Positions 8,018 to 16,364 are shown, counted from the first letter of the stretch. The stretch is DNA of 64,000 nucleotides from G963422745 sp965214285 (GCA_965214285.1 OZ243946.1:1178001-1242000), one strand, 5' to 3'. The notes: generated by a model from the sequence alone, not told the origin. A program made the numbers and translations.

Positions 8018-8195
8018 GTTGCCAGGGTAGTGCCCCGCCTCTGCGCCGGCCTGTCGTGACTGACCGGCGGAGGGCTCGCCCACACTTCCCCGAGAAGGCT
8101 GCCCTCCGCCGATGTCACATCAAGCTACATGAAATATCGCGAAACGCAATATGACTTCGCAGAAGTCTTCAGAAGGCGCTGAGCAGGGACTTGGA
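8018..8195. promoter_or_regulatory. proC upstream region with AT-rich inverted repeat
   Basis: 178 nt between ybjN and proC. AGGGTA (8024-8029; TACCCT on the minus strand) is the likely proC -10. An AT-rich patch at 8134-8152 forms the imperfect inverted repeat ATATCGCG-AAA-CGCAATAT, which stands out in GC-rich sequence and may be an operator or part of a ybjN terminator. Confidence 0.4.
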
Positions 8196-8654
8196 TCAGA
8201 GGCCGAAGCGGGGGAAGCCGATGCGCAGAGCAGGCCGGAAGATCAGCTCGACCGCGGCGTACAGCGAGCCGAGGATGCGGTCGAGCTCGGCCTCGCTGAC
8301 CGTCGTCACCGGCAGCGATCCTGCCAGGAAGACGGCGTCCTCCTCGCCGATCTCGAGATGCAGGCCCGTCAGCATGCGGTTGCGCCGCAGGAGATGCTCG
8401 TAGAAGCGCGCATGGTTGTCCTCGGGGGCGGGCATCAGGTAGGTCTCGAAGCGCAAGGTGCGCTGGCCGAGGCTCAGCCAGGCGGTCCACACGTCCTTGT
8501 CCTCGCCGTTGACGCGCACGAACCAGCGGCGCTCGGGGCCGTCGCGCTCCACCGCCGCGACCGACGGATTGTGCTGCGCCTCGCCCGCGAGCCAGGCCTC
8601 GATGAGCGCCTCGGTGGCTGCGAGCTGCTCGGGTGTAGCGGGCGGCGATTTCAT
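8196..8654 (-). CDS. YbjN domain-containing protein
   Basis: 152 residues from ATG 8654 (MKSPPATPEQLAATEALIEA). Landmarks: WFVRVNGEDKDVWTAWLSLG, LRFETYLMPAPEDNHARFY, LLRRNRMLTGLHLEIGEEDA and VFLAGSLPVTTVSEAELDRI. This is the actinobacterial YbjN / type III chaperone-like fold, with no defined reaction. In mycobacteria a YbjN-type gene lies directly beside mshA and near a phosphoglycerate-mutase gene, as here, so a link to mycothiol metabolism is suggested by context only. Confidence 0.85.
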   Translation of the reverse strand: MKSPPATPEQLAATEALIEAWLAGEAQHNPSVAAVERDGPERRWFVRVNGEDKDVWTAWLSLGQRTLRFETYLMPAPEDNHARFYEHLLRRNRMLTGLHLEIGEEDAVFLAGSLPVTTVSEAELDRILGSLYAAVELIFRPALRIGFPRFGL

Positions 8655-8660
8655 GCCGGC

Positions 8661-8730
8661 GGCCTTGCCTGTGTCTGCCTGTGTTGGACCGTGTTTGCCT
8701 GTGCTTGCCTGCGGGATCCTGCGTGCCCGG
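8661..8730 (-). repeat. 10-bp tandem repeats between mshA and ybjN
   Basis: Six to seven degenerate copies of GTGTTTGCCT on the plus strand, filling nearly the whole spacer between the mshA stop and the ybjN start. No reading frame or hairpin of note. Confidence 0.75.
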
Positions 8731-9942
8731 CTAGGCGAGGCAGTCCGCGGGCACCCGCACCGAGATCTCCTCGTATACCCGGCGCAGCCGGGCAGCGGTG
8801 GCGGTCCAGGTGAAGCCGGCCGCGGCGTCGGCCGCGTGGGCCGAGAGCCGCTCGGCGAGCCGCGGGTCGTCGAGGATGCGTCGCACCGCTGCCACCCAGC
8901 GGGCCGGGTCGCGGCCCTCGATGAGCAGCCCGGTGCGGCCGTCGTCCACCAGGCTCCGCAGGCCGCCCACGTTGCCGGCCACCACCGGCGTGCCGCAGGC
9001 CGCGGCCTCCAGCGCCACCAGCCCGAACGACTCCGAGCGCGAAGGCACCAGGCACACGTCCGCCGCCCGGTAGTAGGTCGAGAGCACATGGTGCGGGCAG
9101 GGCTCGACCATCGTCACCGCAGCCGCGAGGCCGCGCTCGGCGATCAGCTTGCGGATGCGGCGCACCTCGTGGTCGCCCTCGCGGCCGCTGGCGCCGCCGA
9201 CGATGATCAGGCGGGCATCGGGGCGGCGGAGCCCGGCGAGGGTCTCCACGGCGATGTCGACGCCCTTGAGCGGCTGGATGCGGCCCACGAACAGCAGCAC
9301 CGGCTCGTCGCCGAGACCGAGCGCCTCACGGGCGCCGCGCTTGGGGCCGGGCGAGAAGAAGGCGTGGCGCACCCCCGGGGTCACCACCTCGATGCGCCCG
9401 GGGTCGGCGCCGTAGTGGGCTACGAGCTCGTGGCGCTCGCTGAGCGAACTGGCCGTGATCACGTCTGAGCACTTCACGACCTCGGTCTCGGCCGCGGTGC
9501 GGGCCTGGGGCTCAGGGTCGCCGGTGTGGGCCTTGACCCTGGCCAGGGTGTGAAACGTCGACACCAGCGGCAGCCCGAGATCGTGCTTGAGCACGTGGCC
9601 GGCGACGCCGCTGAGCCAGTAGTTGGAGTGGATGACGTCGACCGGGTCGTCCAGCAGCATGCTGCGCACCTGCGCCGTGTAGGCCTCGACCGCGCCCGCC
9701 AGCGCCTCCTTGGGCAGCGCAGTGGGGCCGGCGTCCACATGGCGCACCCTGAATCCCGGCTCCACGTCCACGGAGTCGGCCAGGCCGTCGGCCCAGCGCC
9801 GCACGTAAACGGTGCAGTCGACGCCGGCCTGGGCCAGCGACGACACCAGCTCGCGAACGTAGACGTTCATGCCGCCCGCATCGCCGCTGCCGGGCTGCAC
9901 CAGCGGCGAGGTGTGCAGCGAGAGCATGGCCACCCGGTTCAC
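8731..9942 (-). CDS. mshA: D-inositol-3-phosphate glycosyltransferase MshA
   Basis: Transfers GlcNAc from UDP-GlcNAc to inositol-3-phosphate, the first step of mycothiol synthesis. 403 residues. GT-B fold: N-terminal PGSGDAGGMNVYVREL, DVIHSNYWLSGVAGHVL, STFHTLARVKA; C-terminal FVGRIQPLKGVDIAVETLA and the EX7E segment SRSESFGLVALEAAACGTPV, then VGGLRSLVDDGRTGLL. These N-terminal motifs separate MshA from generic family 4 glycosyltransferases. GTG start. The next gene is ybjN, as in mycobacteria. Confidence 0.93.
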   Translation of the reverse strand: MNRVAMLSLHTSPLVQPGSGDAGGMNVYVRELVSSLAQAGVDCTVYVRRWADGLADSVDVEPGFRVRHVDAGPTALPKEALAGAVEAYTAQVRSMLLDDPVDVIHSNYWLSGVAGHVLKHDLGLPLVSTFHTLARVKAHTGDPEPQARTAAETEVVKCSDVITASSLSERHELVAHYGADPGRIEVVTPGVRHAFFSPGPKRGAREALGLGDEPVLLFVGRIQPLKGVDIAVETLAGLRRPDARLIIVGGASGREGDHEVRRIRKLIAERGLAAAVTMVEPCPHHVLSTYYRAADVCLVPSRSESFGLVALEAAACGTPVVAGNVGGLRSLVDDGRTGLLIEGRDPARWVAAVRRILDDPRLAERLSAHAADAAAGFTWTATAARLRRVYEEISVRVPADCLA

Positions 9943-9955
9943 GGCGTCACCTGCC

Positions 9956-10031
9956 TCACGGGCTCTTCGCGTATCACGGCTCTTCGGGCTTCACGGCTCT
10001 GCGCGTTTCACGACTCTGCGGGCAGCCTGGC
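9956..10031 (-). repeat. 17-bp repeat array containing stop codons
   Basis: Four imperfect units of about 17 nt around TCACGGCTCTTCG, between moaD and mshA. On the minus strand, just after the moaD TGA, each unit reads CGAAGAGCCGTGA, so the stop triplet is repeated several times. No gene. Confidence 0.7.
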
Positions 10032-10033
10032 CG

Positions 10034-10270
10034 TCATCCCCCCGACACCGGAGGGAGGACGGCGATCTCGTCGCTGTCGGCCACCGGCTGGTCGGCGTCG
10101 GCGGGCTCGCCGTTGCACCACACCCGGCAGGTCTCCAGCAGGCCGACGAAGGCCTCGCCGTAGCGGTCCGAGGCTTCCTGCAGCACCTCGCCGACGGTCG
10201 CGCCGCCGATCACGTCGGATCCCGTTCCCGCGGCTTCGCGGGCGGAGGCGAACAGACGGAGTCGGGGCAC
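10034..10270 (-). CDS. MoaD/ThiS-family sulfur carrier protein
   Basis: 78 residues with a ubiquitin-like fold, ending in the required Gly-Gly (VLPPVSGG). The body has LRLFASAREAAGTG and VWCNGEPADADQPVADSDEIAVLPPV, the MoaD pattern. GTG start at 10270 with TAGCTT exactly 7 nt upstream, suggesting a leaderless mRNA. Likely the small subunit of molybdopterin synthase, which would serve the molybdenum hydroxylase at 23192; no MoaE is in the window. A longer in-frame extension overlaps the divergent phosphatase gene and was rejected. Confidence 0.85.
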   Translation of the reverse strand: MPRLRLFASAREAAGTGSDVIGGATVGEVLQEASDRYGEAFVGLLETCRVWCNGEPADADQPVADSDEIAVLPPVSGG

Positions 10271-10433
10271 GCCCGTCAAGCTAGCGGCGACAGCCGCCTG
10301 AGCCGCCCGCGACCGCGGCGACTCGCCCTCGAAGCCGCCTCGTACGGCGCGATGCGACATCCGACGGCTGCCGGCCGCCGTCGGGCGGGCTCGGTGTTGT
10401 CGGCTGGGCTCGGCGTGCGGGTACGGTCGCCCG

Positions 10434-11042
10434 ATGCTCAATGTGCTGCTGGCCCGACATGCCCAGAGCGAGTGGAACGCGCTCGGGCGCTGGCAGGGAC
10501 AGGCGGATCCGCCGCTGTCGGAGACCGGCACAGCCCAGGCCCGTGCCGCGGCTCGCCTGGCCGGCAGCTTCGATGCCATCTTGTCGAGCACCCTGCAGCG
10601 CGCCTTGCAGACGGCGGAGATCGTCAGCGTCGCCTGTGGCATCGGCCCGGTGCTCAGCGACGAGCGCTGGATGGAGCGCAACGCCGGCGAGTTCCAGGGG
10701 CTCACCCGCGCCGAGATCGAGGAGCGCTTCCCCGGCTGGCTCGATGCCGGGACCCGCCCGCCCGGCTGGGAGGACGAGGCCTCGATCCTGGCCCGTGTGC
10801 TCGACGTGCTGAGCGATGTGGCGGAGCGCATCGGCGGGTCGGGCGACGTGCTCGTCATCACCCACGGCGGGGTGATCTACACGCTGGAGCGGCACCTCGG
10901 GGTCGAGTTCGCACGCATCGCCAACATGAGCGGCCGCTGGGTGCATCACGACGGGCGCGCCTGGCGGCTCGGCGAGCGTGTAGAGTTGGCCCCCGCAGAC
11001 ACCTCCCCCCAGAGCTTCGGACTACCAGACAGAGGTGCCTGA
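10434..11042 (+). CDS. histidine phosphatase family protein (phosphoglycerate-mutase-like)
   Basis: 202 residues. Catalytic signature ARHAQSEWNALGRWQGQ (the RHG loop as RHA), then LSSTLQRALQTAEI, DERWMERNAGEFQG and the second histidine in VLVITHGGVI. These are features of the cofactor-dependent mutase/phosphatase superfamily; substrate unknown, and the short length favours a phosphatase. ATG at 10434 with TACGGT 6 nt upstream. The stop overlaps the next start by one base (TGATG), so translation is probably coupled. Confidence 0.88.
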   Translation: MLNVLLARHAQSEWNALGRWQGQADPPLSETGTAQARAAARLAGSFDAILSSTLQRALQTAEIVSVACGIGPVLSDERWMERNAGEFQGLTRAEIEERFPGWLDAGTRPPGWEDEASILARVLDVLSDVAERIGGSGDVLVITHGGVIYTLERHLGVEFARIANMSGRWVHHDGRAWRLGERVELAPADTSPQSFGLPDRGA

Positions 11043-11629
11043 TGAACGAGAGGCTGTTCGAGCCCACGGCGAACTTCGACGGGAACGCGGCCGACGTCGG
11101 CGACGTCGGCGACGACACGGCGGCAGACCCGCCGGCACTCCCCGAGTACCGGGTCGAGGTGATCCGCAGCGCCAAACGCCGCAAGCAGATCTCGGGCCGG
11201 TTCGGCGCCGACGGGGTGATCCGGGTGCGCATCCCGTCCTGGATGTCGCCCGCACAGGAGGCCGCGGCAGTGGCCGACATGGTCTCCAGCCTGCAGCGCA
11301 AGCGTCTGTCGGCTCACATCGACCTCGACGCCAGGGCACGGTCGCTGGCTGCCAGGCACAAACTGCCGATGCCCGGCACCATGGAGTGGTCGAGCGCCCG
11401 GCGGCAATGGGGAGTGTGTCGCCCCAGCACCGGCCGCATCCGGATCTCCAATCGCCTTGCGGCCTTGCCTCCCTGGGTCCTCGACTACGTGATCGTCCAC
11501 GAACTGGCCCACCTCGTCGAGGCCAACCACGGACCCGACTTCCAGGCACTCGTCAAGCGATACCGGCTGGCCGAGCGCGCCGAGGGCTACCTGATCGCCA
11601 TGAACCATCACCGACCCGAGTGCATCTGA
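11042..11629 (+). CDS. zinc metallopeptidase of the YgjP/M48-like (DUF45) type
   Basis: 195 residues. C-terminal zinc site VIVHELAHLVEANHGPDF (HExxH, third ligand in NHG), preceded by WGVCRPSTGRIRISNRL, a layout typical of the YgjP-like (WLM/SprT-related) family. The N-terminal 35 residues are acidic, with GDVGDVGDD, and probably disordered. No membrane segment. It overlaps the phosphatase stop by one base. Actinobacterial members are often near DNA-repair helicases; here the substrate is unknown. Confidence 0.85.
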   Translation: MNERLFEPTANFDGNAADVGDVGDDTAADPPALPEYRVEVIRSAKRRKQISGRFGADGVIRVRIPSWMSPAQEAAAVADMVSSLQRKRLSAHIDLDARARSLAARHKLPMPGTMEWSSARRQWGVCRPSTGRIRISNRLAALPPWVLDYVIVHELAHLVEANHGPDFQALVKRYRLAERAEGYLIAMNHHRPECI

Positions 11630-11871
11630 GCCCCGCGCTGCTGGTCCGCCGCTGATACGCACGCAGCAGACGATGCCGCAGCCAAGGACCAGCCTGCCCG
11701 GCAGTCACAACCGCCGGCGCAGCGACCGCCAAGACCAACCTCGCCGAAACGCTGCGGGCCGTGCCGGCCACCGACAGCCCCGCGGGATCAGCGCCGCCAA
11801 AGACAACCCGTGGCCTGGCCGATGCCTGCAGCGAGCGGCTCTTTCCGGCGAGAGTGTCACACCCCCCCGAA
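11630..11871. other. spacer without recognisable genes
   Basis: 242 nt between the metallopeptidase and the first DUF222 promoter copy. Short frames exist on both strands, but none has a conserved motif or good start context. I see no tRNA or terminator. Confidence 0.5.
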
Positions 11872-12096
11872 TAGGGTCCGGCCCATGAACGATCACCTGA
11901 GTTCACCTGGGGTCTTGCCCCTCGATCTGGCCGGCCTGGCCGCTGATCCGGCGGGTGCGGCCTGGGGTGCGGCCGTGTCCAAGGATGGGGGAGATGGGCA
12001 AGGCCTCGGGTTCTGCTGGCAGGGTCGGAAAACTCGATCCATGCTGATTTATCACGGATTTCGTGAACAGGCGTTGAAAGTGTCACACCCCTCCGT
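11872..12096 (+). pseudogene. truncated 5' copy 1 of the DUF222/HNH gene with its promoter
   Basis: TAGGGT (11872-11877), 7 nt, then ATG 11885 and MNDHLSSPGVLPLDLAGLAA, matching the start of the full gene at 12351. After about 30 codons the similarity is lost and the frame runs into copy 2. The upstream GTGTCACACCCC motif is shared with copy 2. Best read as a decayed duplicate of the promoter plus N-terminal coding region. Confidence 0.65.
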
Positions 12097-12109
12097 TAGA
12101 GTGCTCGAC
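12074..12109 (+). promoter_or_regulatory. sigma-70-type leaderless promoter of copy 2
   Basis: TTGAAA (12074-12079), 17-nt spacer containing GTGTCACACCCC, TAGAGT (12097-12102), 7 nt, ATG 12110. The best -35/-10 pair in the window. GTGTCACAC is itself a small palindrome and could be an operator. Confidence 0.7.
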
Positions 12110-12337
12110 ATGAATGACCTCTCGATCCGACCGAGGCCTTGGCCATCGATTCCGCCGGCCTGGCCGTCGATCCGGTCGGCCAGGTCGTTGGTCCGGCCCT
12201 CTCGGCCCACGGTCTGGCGATGCTCGACGGCGGGGCACAGGCCGCGGCCGATGGCCTGTCGGGCGCGGTCGGCCAGGTTGGGCAGCGTCGATTTCGATCA
12301 GATTTAACCAACAGGTGTAATTGTCATACCGTCCTGA
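12110..12337 (+). pseudogene. truncated, frameshifted 5' copy 2 of the DUF222/HNH gene
   Basis: ATG 12110 begins MNDLS; a frameshift soon after puts the homologous stretch (LAIDSAGLAVDPVGQVVGPA, from about 12139) into another frame. It stops resembling the full gene before the DUF222 core, then merges into the promoter of the intact copy. The first frame ends at 12307. Clearly non-functional as a DUF222 protein. Confidence 0.65.
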
Positions 12338-12350
12338 TAGAGTGTGAAGC
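12338..12350 (+). promoter_or_regulatory. leaderless promoter of the DUF222/HNH gene
   Basis: TAGAGT at 12338-12343 followed by 7 nt and ATG 12351, with no Shine-Dalgarno sequence. The upstream TTGTCATAC is a diverged form of the GTGTCACAC motif in copies 1 and 2. Confidence 0.6.
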
Positions 12351-14156
12351 ATGAATGATGTCCCGAACTCGTCCGAGGCTCTGGCCCTCGATTCCACCGC
12401 TCCGGCCGCTGATCCGAGCGCCCCGGCCAGTGACCAGCCTGGCCTGGCCGCTGATCCCTCGGGCGCGGCCGGCGGTCGAGCCGATGATGGCCCGGACCTC
12501 ACCCTGCCCGCCGACGGCCCTGCCAGCGGTCAGGCCAGCCAGGCTGCTGGTGCGGCGGGTGCTGCTGGCCCGATTGACGGGACGGATGCGGTGGCGTTGT
12601 TCGGGCGGGCTGAGGCCCTGGTGCGTGAGGTGAGGCCTGGCGGGCGTACTTTGGGGGAGCTGCGTGCCGCGGCTGGGGCGGCGAAGAGGCTGCAGGGGGG
12701 TCTGGACGCGGCGATGTGTGACATCACCACAGAGATCGCTGCGTTGACCACCCCGGGCCGTGCTGCGGGGGTGATCTCAGAACAGACCGGCAAGTCCAAG
12801 CGCGACGCGTCGCGGTTGGCCAAGGTCGCGCAAGGCCTGGCGGCGATGCCCAACACCAAGAAGAGGCTCGCAGAGGGCGGTTTCACGATCGACCACGCGG
12901 CTGCGCTGGTCAACACCGCCCAGACCGCCGGCGCTTCCGCGGTCGACAACGACGAGGCGCTGTTGGGCCTGGCGGAGTCGAAGCCTGCGGATGTGTTCGC
13001 CGGTGACGCCAAGCGCGCCGAGTTGAAGGCCTCTCGTGACCGCGGTGAGGCTGAGCTGAAGCGTCAACGCAACGCCCGCAAGGCGTCGCTCGGCAAGGAC
13101 AGAGACAGCGGCATGGGGATCTTGCACGCAGAGCTCGACCCGATCAGCCACGGCCTGCTCGCCCAGGCCCTGCAGACCCACGCGGACAGGCTGTGGCGCA
13201 CCGACAGCAAGGCAGGCAACACCGCGGCCCGCACCGGGCCCCAGCGGATGGCCGACGCGCTGCTGGAGACGATCACCGGCCTCGACGCTCTCACCCACAA
13301 GCCCCTCCCCGCCAATGGCAACGGCAAGGGCAGCAGCGGGCGGCCGCAGTTGATCATCACCGCAGACATCGGCCTCTTCGACGGAGCGAACCCCGACGGG
13401 GCCTGTGAGATGCTCGGCACCGGCCCCGTCCCACCGGCCATCCTCGGGCGGCTGTCGGCTGACACCGCGGTGGCGGGCATGATCTTCGCAGGTGACGGCC
13501 GAGCGTTGTGGCTCGGCACCTCCACCCGCACCCCCAACGCAGCCCAACGCCTGGCGATCGCAGTGCGCGACAAAGGCTGCGTGCGCTGCGGCGCGCCCAT
13601 TCACATGGCAGACATTCACCACATCGTCGAATGGGAAAACGGCGGACCCACCGACATCGACAACCTCCAAGCACTCTGCGGGCCGTGTCACCGCCAACAC
13701 CACCACGACCAAGACCAAAAGGCCGGTCGCCAACCCCGCCGCCGCAAGCCCCCCAAGAGAAACGGCAAGAACCGCAAGAACAACGGCACCACCGGCGGCA
13801 CCCAAGGCCTCCTCGCCATGAACAGCAGCGGCATCCAACACCGCATCCCCGTCAGCCAGATCCCCAGCCTCACCGGCGCAAACCGCAGCCCCGGCGCAGA
13901 CCGAAGACGGGCAGGCCGCAGCCCTGCAAGCGAAACCCGCAGTCGGGAACGCTGGACAGGCAGCAGGCAAGGCCCCACAAGCCCCAGCCCCGACCGCAGA
14001 GCAGGTCCCGGCACGACCCGCACGATCCGCAACTCGGGCACGGACCCGAACCCGGCCTGCGCAGCCGGCAACCGTGACGACCGAGCGTGCAGCAGCGCCG
14101 CCAGCGGCAAGACCCCCGCCGCCGCAACCCGCAGCCGAGACGGCCCCGACCCCTGA
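12351..14156 (+). CDS. DUF222 / HNH endonuclease domain protein (13E12 repeat type)
   Basis: 601 residues. N-terminal Ala/Pro/Asp-rich tail, DUF222 region (EQTGKSKRDASRLAKVAQGL, GILHAELDPISHGLLAQAL), then an HNH nuclease module with zinc cysteines and the HNH residues (CVRCGAPIHMADIHHIVEWE, NLQALCGPCHRQHHHD). The last ~140 residues are basic low-complexity sequence of Pro, Arg and Ser and may be poorly conserved. These genes are multicopy in actinobacteria with uncertain role, often called mobile-element-associated. The start is fixed by the leaderless promoter and by similarity to the two upstream fragments. Confidence 0.88.
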   Translation: MNDVPNSSEALALDSTAPAADPSAPASDQPGLAADPSGAAGGRADDGPDLTLPADGPASGQASQAAGAAGAAGPIDGTDAVALFGRAEALVREVRPGGRTLGELRAAAGAAKRLQGGLDAAMCDITTEIAALTTPGRAAGVISEQTGKSKRDASRLAKVAQGLAAMPNTKKRLAEGGFTIDHAAALVNTAQTAGASAVDNDEALLGLAESKPADVFAGDAKRAELKASRDRGEAELKRQRNARKASLGKDRDSGMGILHAELDPISHGLLAQALQTHADRLWRTDSKAGNTAARTGPQRMADALLETITGLDALTHKPLPANGNGKGSSGRPQLIITADIGLFDGANPDGACEMLGTGPVPPAILGRLSADTAVAGMIFAGDGRALWLGTSTRTPNAAQRLAIAVRDKGCVRCGAPIHMADIHHIVEWENGGPTDIDNLQALCGPCHRQHHHDQDQKAGRQPRRRKPPKRNGKNRKNNGTTGGTQGLLAMNSSGIQHRIPVSQIPSLTGANRSPGADRRRAGRSPASETRSRERWTGSRQGPTSPSPDRRAGPGTTRTIRNSGTDPNPACAAGNRDDRACSSAASGKTPAAATRSRDGPDP

Positions 14157-14288
14157 CTGCCATCGGCGGGGAGATTCCAGCCGAAGTCGCGGGGAGTCCA
14201 GCATTTCGGCAGGGTCGAGCGCCGGCACAGGATCGGTTCCGCGGGAGCGCGTTGGCGTGAGCCTCGCTCCAGCGGGCAGGCTGGCCGG

Positions 14289-16298
14289 GTGAGCCAGAAC
14301 GCCCCCGCAACCGAGAAGGCCGACCAGGCAACGGACCAGGCCGCCCCGACAGCCGATTCGACGCTGCACGTGGGCGTGCCCTTCAGCGACGACGACGCCA
14401 CCGTCGAGGCCATGCTCGCCGAGGTCAGCGTGCCCACGCTGATGTGCTCGATGGTGCACATCACCGGCGACCCCTCCTGGATCAGAGACCCCGCCATCGC
14501 CCCCGCCGGGCTGTTCCTCAACGAGTACCAGGGCTTCATGAGCCCCGAGGCCCTGGCTGAGGCCCGTGCCAGGGCGCTGCCGCACGTGCTGGCCTTCCGC
14601 GACGGCGGCTGCGTGCTCCCGGCGCCGCCCGATGCCGAGCTGGTGGCCGAGATGATGAGCTTCCTGGCCTGTGCGCAGGTGCCCGACGAGGTGCTGCCGA
14701 TGATGCTGGCCGAGCTCAACCTCGACGGCCGGCACGCACCCGGCGTGATCGACGTCAGCGACCTGCCTGCCGAGACCGTCGCCGATTTCAAGGTGGTGGT
14801 GATCGGCTGCGGCCAGTCGGGCCTGCTGGCAGGCATCCGGCTCGCACAGGCCGGGATCGACTTCACGATCGTGGAGAAGAACTCAGGCCCCGGCGGGACC
14901 TGGTTCCAGAACTGCTACCCCGGCGCACGGGTGGATGTGGGCAGCCACTTCTACTGCTACTCCTTCGAGCCGGCCGACCACTGGAGCGAGTATTTCAGCC
15001 GCCAGCCCGAGCTGGCCCAGTACTTCGCCGATGTGATGGACCGCCACGGCATAGCCGAGCGCGTCCGCTTCGACACCGAGGTGACTGCCGCCGCCTTCGA
15101 CGAGGCCTCAGGCGTCTGGACCGTGGAGATCCGCGGCGCAGACGGCAGCGTCGAGCAGCTCGGCGCGCGGGCGCTGATCAGCGCCGTCGGCTCGCTCAAC
15201 CGGCCGCTGCTGCCCGACATCGAAGGCATCGACGACTTCGCAGGGCCGTCGTTTCACTCGATCTGCTGGGACCACACCGTTGACTACCGCGACAAGAGGG
15301 TCGCTTTGATCGGCGCCGGGGCGACCGGCTTTCAGATCGCGCCCACGATCGCCGACGACGTGGCACAGCTCACGGTGTTCCAGCGCACCGCGCAGTGGAT
15401 GTTCCCCAACCCCAACTACCACGAGCCCGTGCCCGAGGGGATGAAGTGGGCGATCCGGCACCTGCCCTACTTCGGGCGCTGGTTCCGCTTCCTGATCCTG
15501 TGGCCCGGCGCGGGCGTCGACCTCAGCGGCCCGCGCATCGACCCCGACTGGGACGACTCCGACGGGCTGGCGGTCAGCGAGCGCAACCTGGCGACCCGCA
15601 GGTTCTTCCTGGGCTTCATGGCCGACCAGATCGGCGACGACCCCGAGCTGCTCGCCAAGGTCACGCCCGACTACCCCGCCACCGGCAAGCGCACCCTGCA
15701 GGACAACGGCTCATGGCTGCGCTGCCTGCGCAAGCCCAACGTGGAGCTGGTCCGCACCGGCATTGAGCGCATCACCGCCGACGGCGTGCGCACCGTCGAC
15801 GGCCGGCAGCGCCCGGCGGACATCATCGTGTTCGCCACCGGCTTCCGCCACAACGACTACCTCTGGCCCATGGAGATACGCGGCCGCGGCGGCCTGGCGC
15901 TCAACGACTTCTGGGGCGACGAGCCGGGTGCCCTGTACGGCATCACGGTGCCGGGATTCCCGAACCTGTTCTGCATGTACGGGCCGGGGACCAACCTGGC
16001 CAGCGGCGGCTCGTTGATCTTCCACTCCGAGTGCCAGATCAGCTACATCATGGGCTGCGTGGAGAAGATGCTGCGCGACGGCGTGACCGCCATGGAGCCG
16101 ACCAGGCAGGCCTACGACGACTACAACGCCAGGCTGCGCCACGAGATTGGCCAGATGGTGTGGAGCCACTGGTCGATCGAGCACTCCCACTACAAGAACG
16201 CCAAGGGCGACGTGCACACGCTGTCGCCGTGGCCGCTGCACGTCTACCGGCAGTGGACCCTCGCCCCCGACTTCGACGACTACGACCTCCAGATGTGA
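14289..16298 (+). CDS. Baeyer-Villiger-type flavin monooxygenase
   Basis: FAD- and NADPH-dependent enzyme inserting oxygen next to a carbonyl. 669 residues with a ~165-residue N-terminal extension before the first Rossmann motif VIGCGQSGLLAGIRLAQAG. The BVMO fingerprint FAGPSFHSICWD and the second dinucleotide motif ALIGAGATGFQIAP follow; later GTWFQNCYPGARVDVGSHFY and DIIVFATGFRHNDY. Long N-terminal extensions are known in some class B monooxygenases. GTG start, weak ribosome binding site. Substrate unknown (cyclic ketones or steroids are usual). Confidence 0.92.
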   Translation: MSQNAPATEKADQATDQAAPTADSTLHVGVPFSDDDATVEAMLAEVSVPTLMCSMVHITGDPSWIRDPAIAPAGLFLNEYQGFMSPEALAEARARALPHVLAFRDGGCVLPAPPDAELVAEMMSFLACAQVPDEVLPMMLAELNLDGRHAPGVIDVSDLPAETVADFKVVVIGCGQSGLLAGIRLAQAGIDFTIVEKNSGPGGTWFQNCYPGARVDVGSHFYCYSFEPADHWSEYFSRQPELAQYFADVMDRHGIAERVRFDTEVTAAAFDEASGVWTVEIRGADGSVEQLGARALISAVGSLNRPLLPDIEGIDDFAGPSFHSICWDHTVDYRDKRVALIGAGATGFQIAPTIADDVAQLTVFQRTAQWMFPNPNYHEPVPEGMKWAIRHLPYFGRWFRFLILWPGAGVDLSGPRIDPDWDDSDGLAVSERNLATRRFFLGFMADQIGDDPELLAKVTPDYPATGKRTLQDNGSWLRCLRKPNVELVRTGIERITADGVRTVDGRQRPADIIVFATGFRHNDYLWPMEIRGRGGLALNDFWGDEPGALYGITVPGFPNLFCMYGPGTNLASGGSLIFHSECQISYIMGCVEKMLRDGVTAMEPTRQAYDDYNARLRHEIGQMVWSHWSIEHSHYKNAKGDVHTLSPWPLHVYRQWTLAPDFDDYDLQM

Positions 16299-16364
16299 CC
16301 CGCGGTGACAAAGCCGTGAGCCGCTGCGCCCTGCCGTGACCGCGGTGACCCCCTGGCGCCAGCG
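16299..16364 (+). repeat. TGA-rich spacer between BVMO and GGT genes
   Basis: 66 nt made of CCGCGGTGAC and GCCGTGA units; TGA occurs six times across the spacer and the BVMO stop. Too short for a gene. Same style as the other stop-codon spacers in the window. Confidence 0.5.

Noticed and set aside
8134..8152. intrinsic terminator
   Set aside because: The AT-rich inverted repeat has mismatches and no T run on either side; listed only as an inverted repeat.
13508..14077. alternative frames within the DUF222/HNH gene
   Set aside because: Rich in His/Arg/Pro from frame-shifted reading; the HNH motif lies in the annotated frame.
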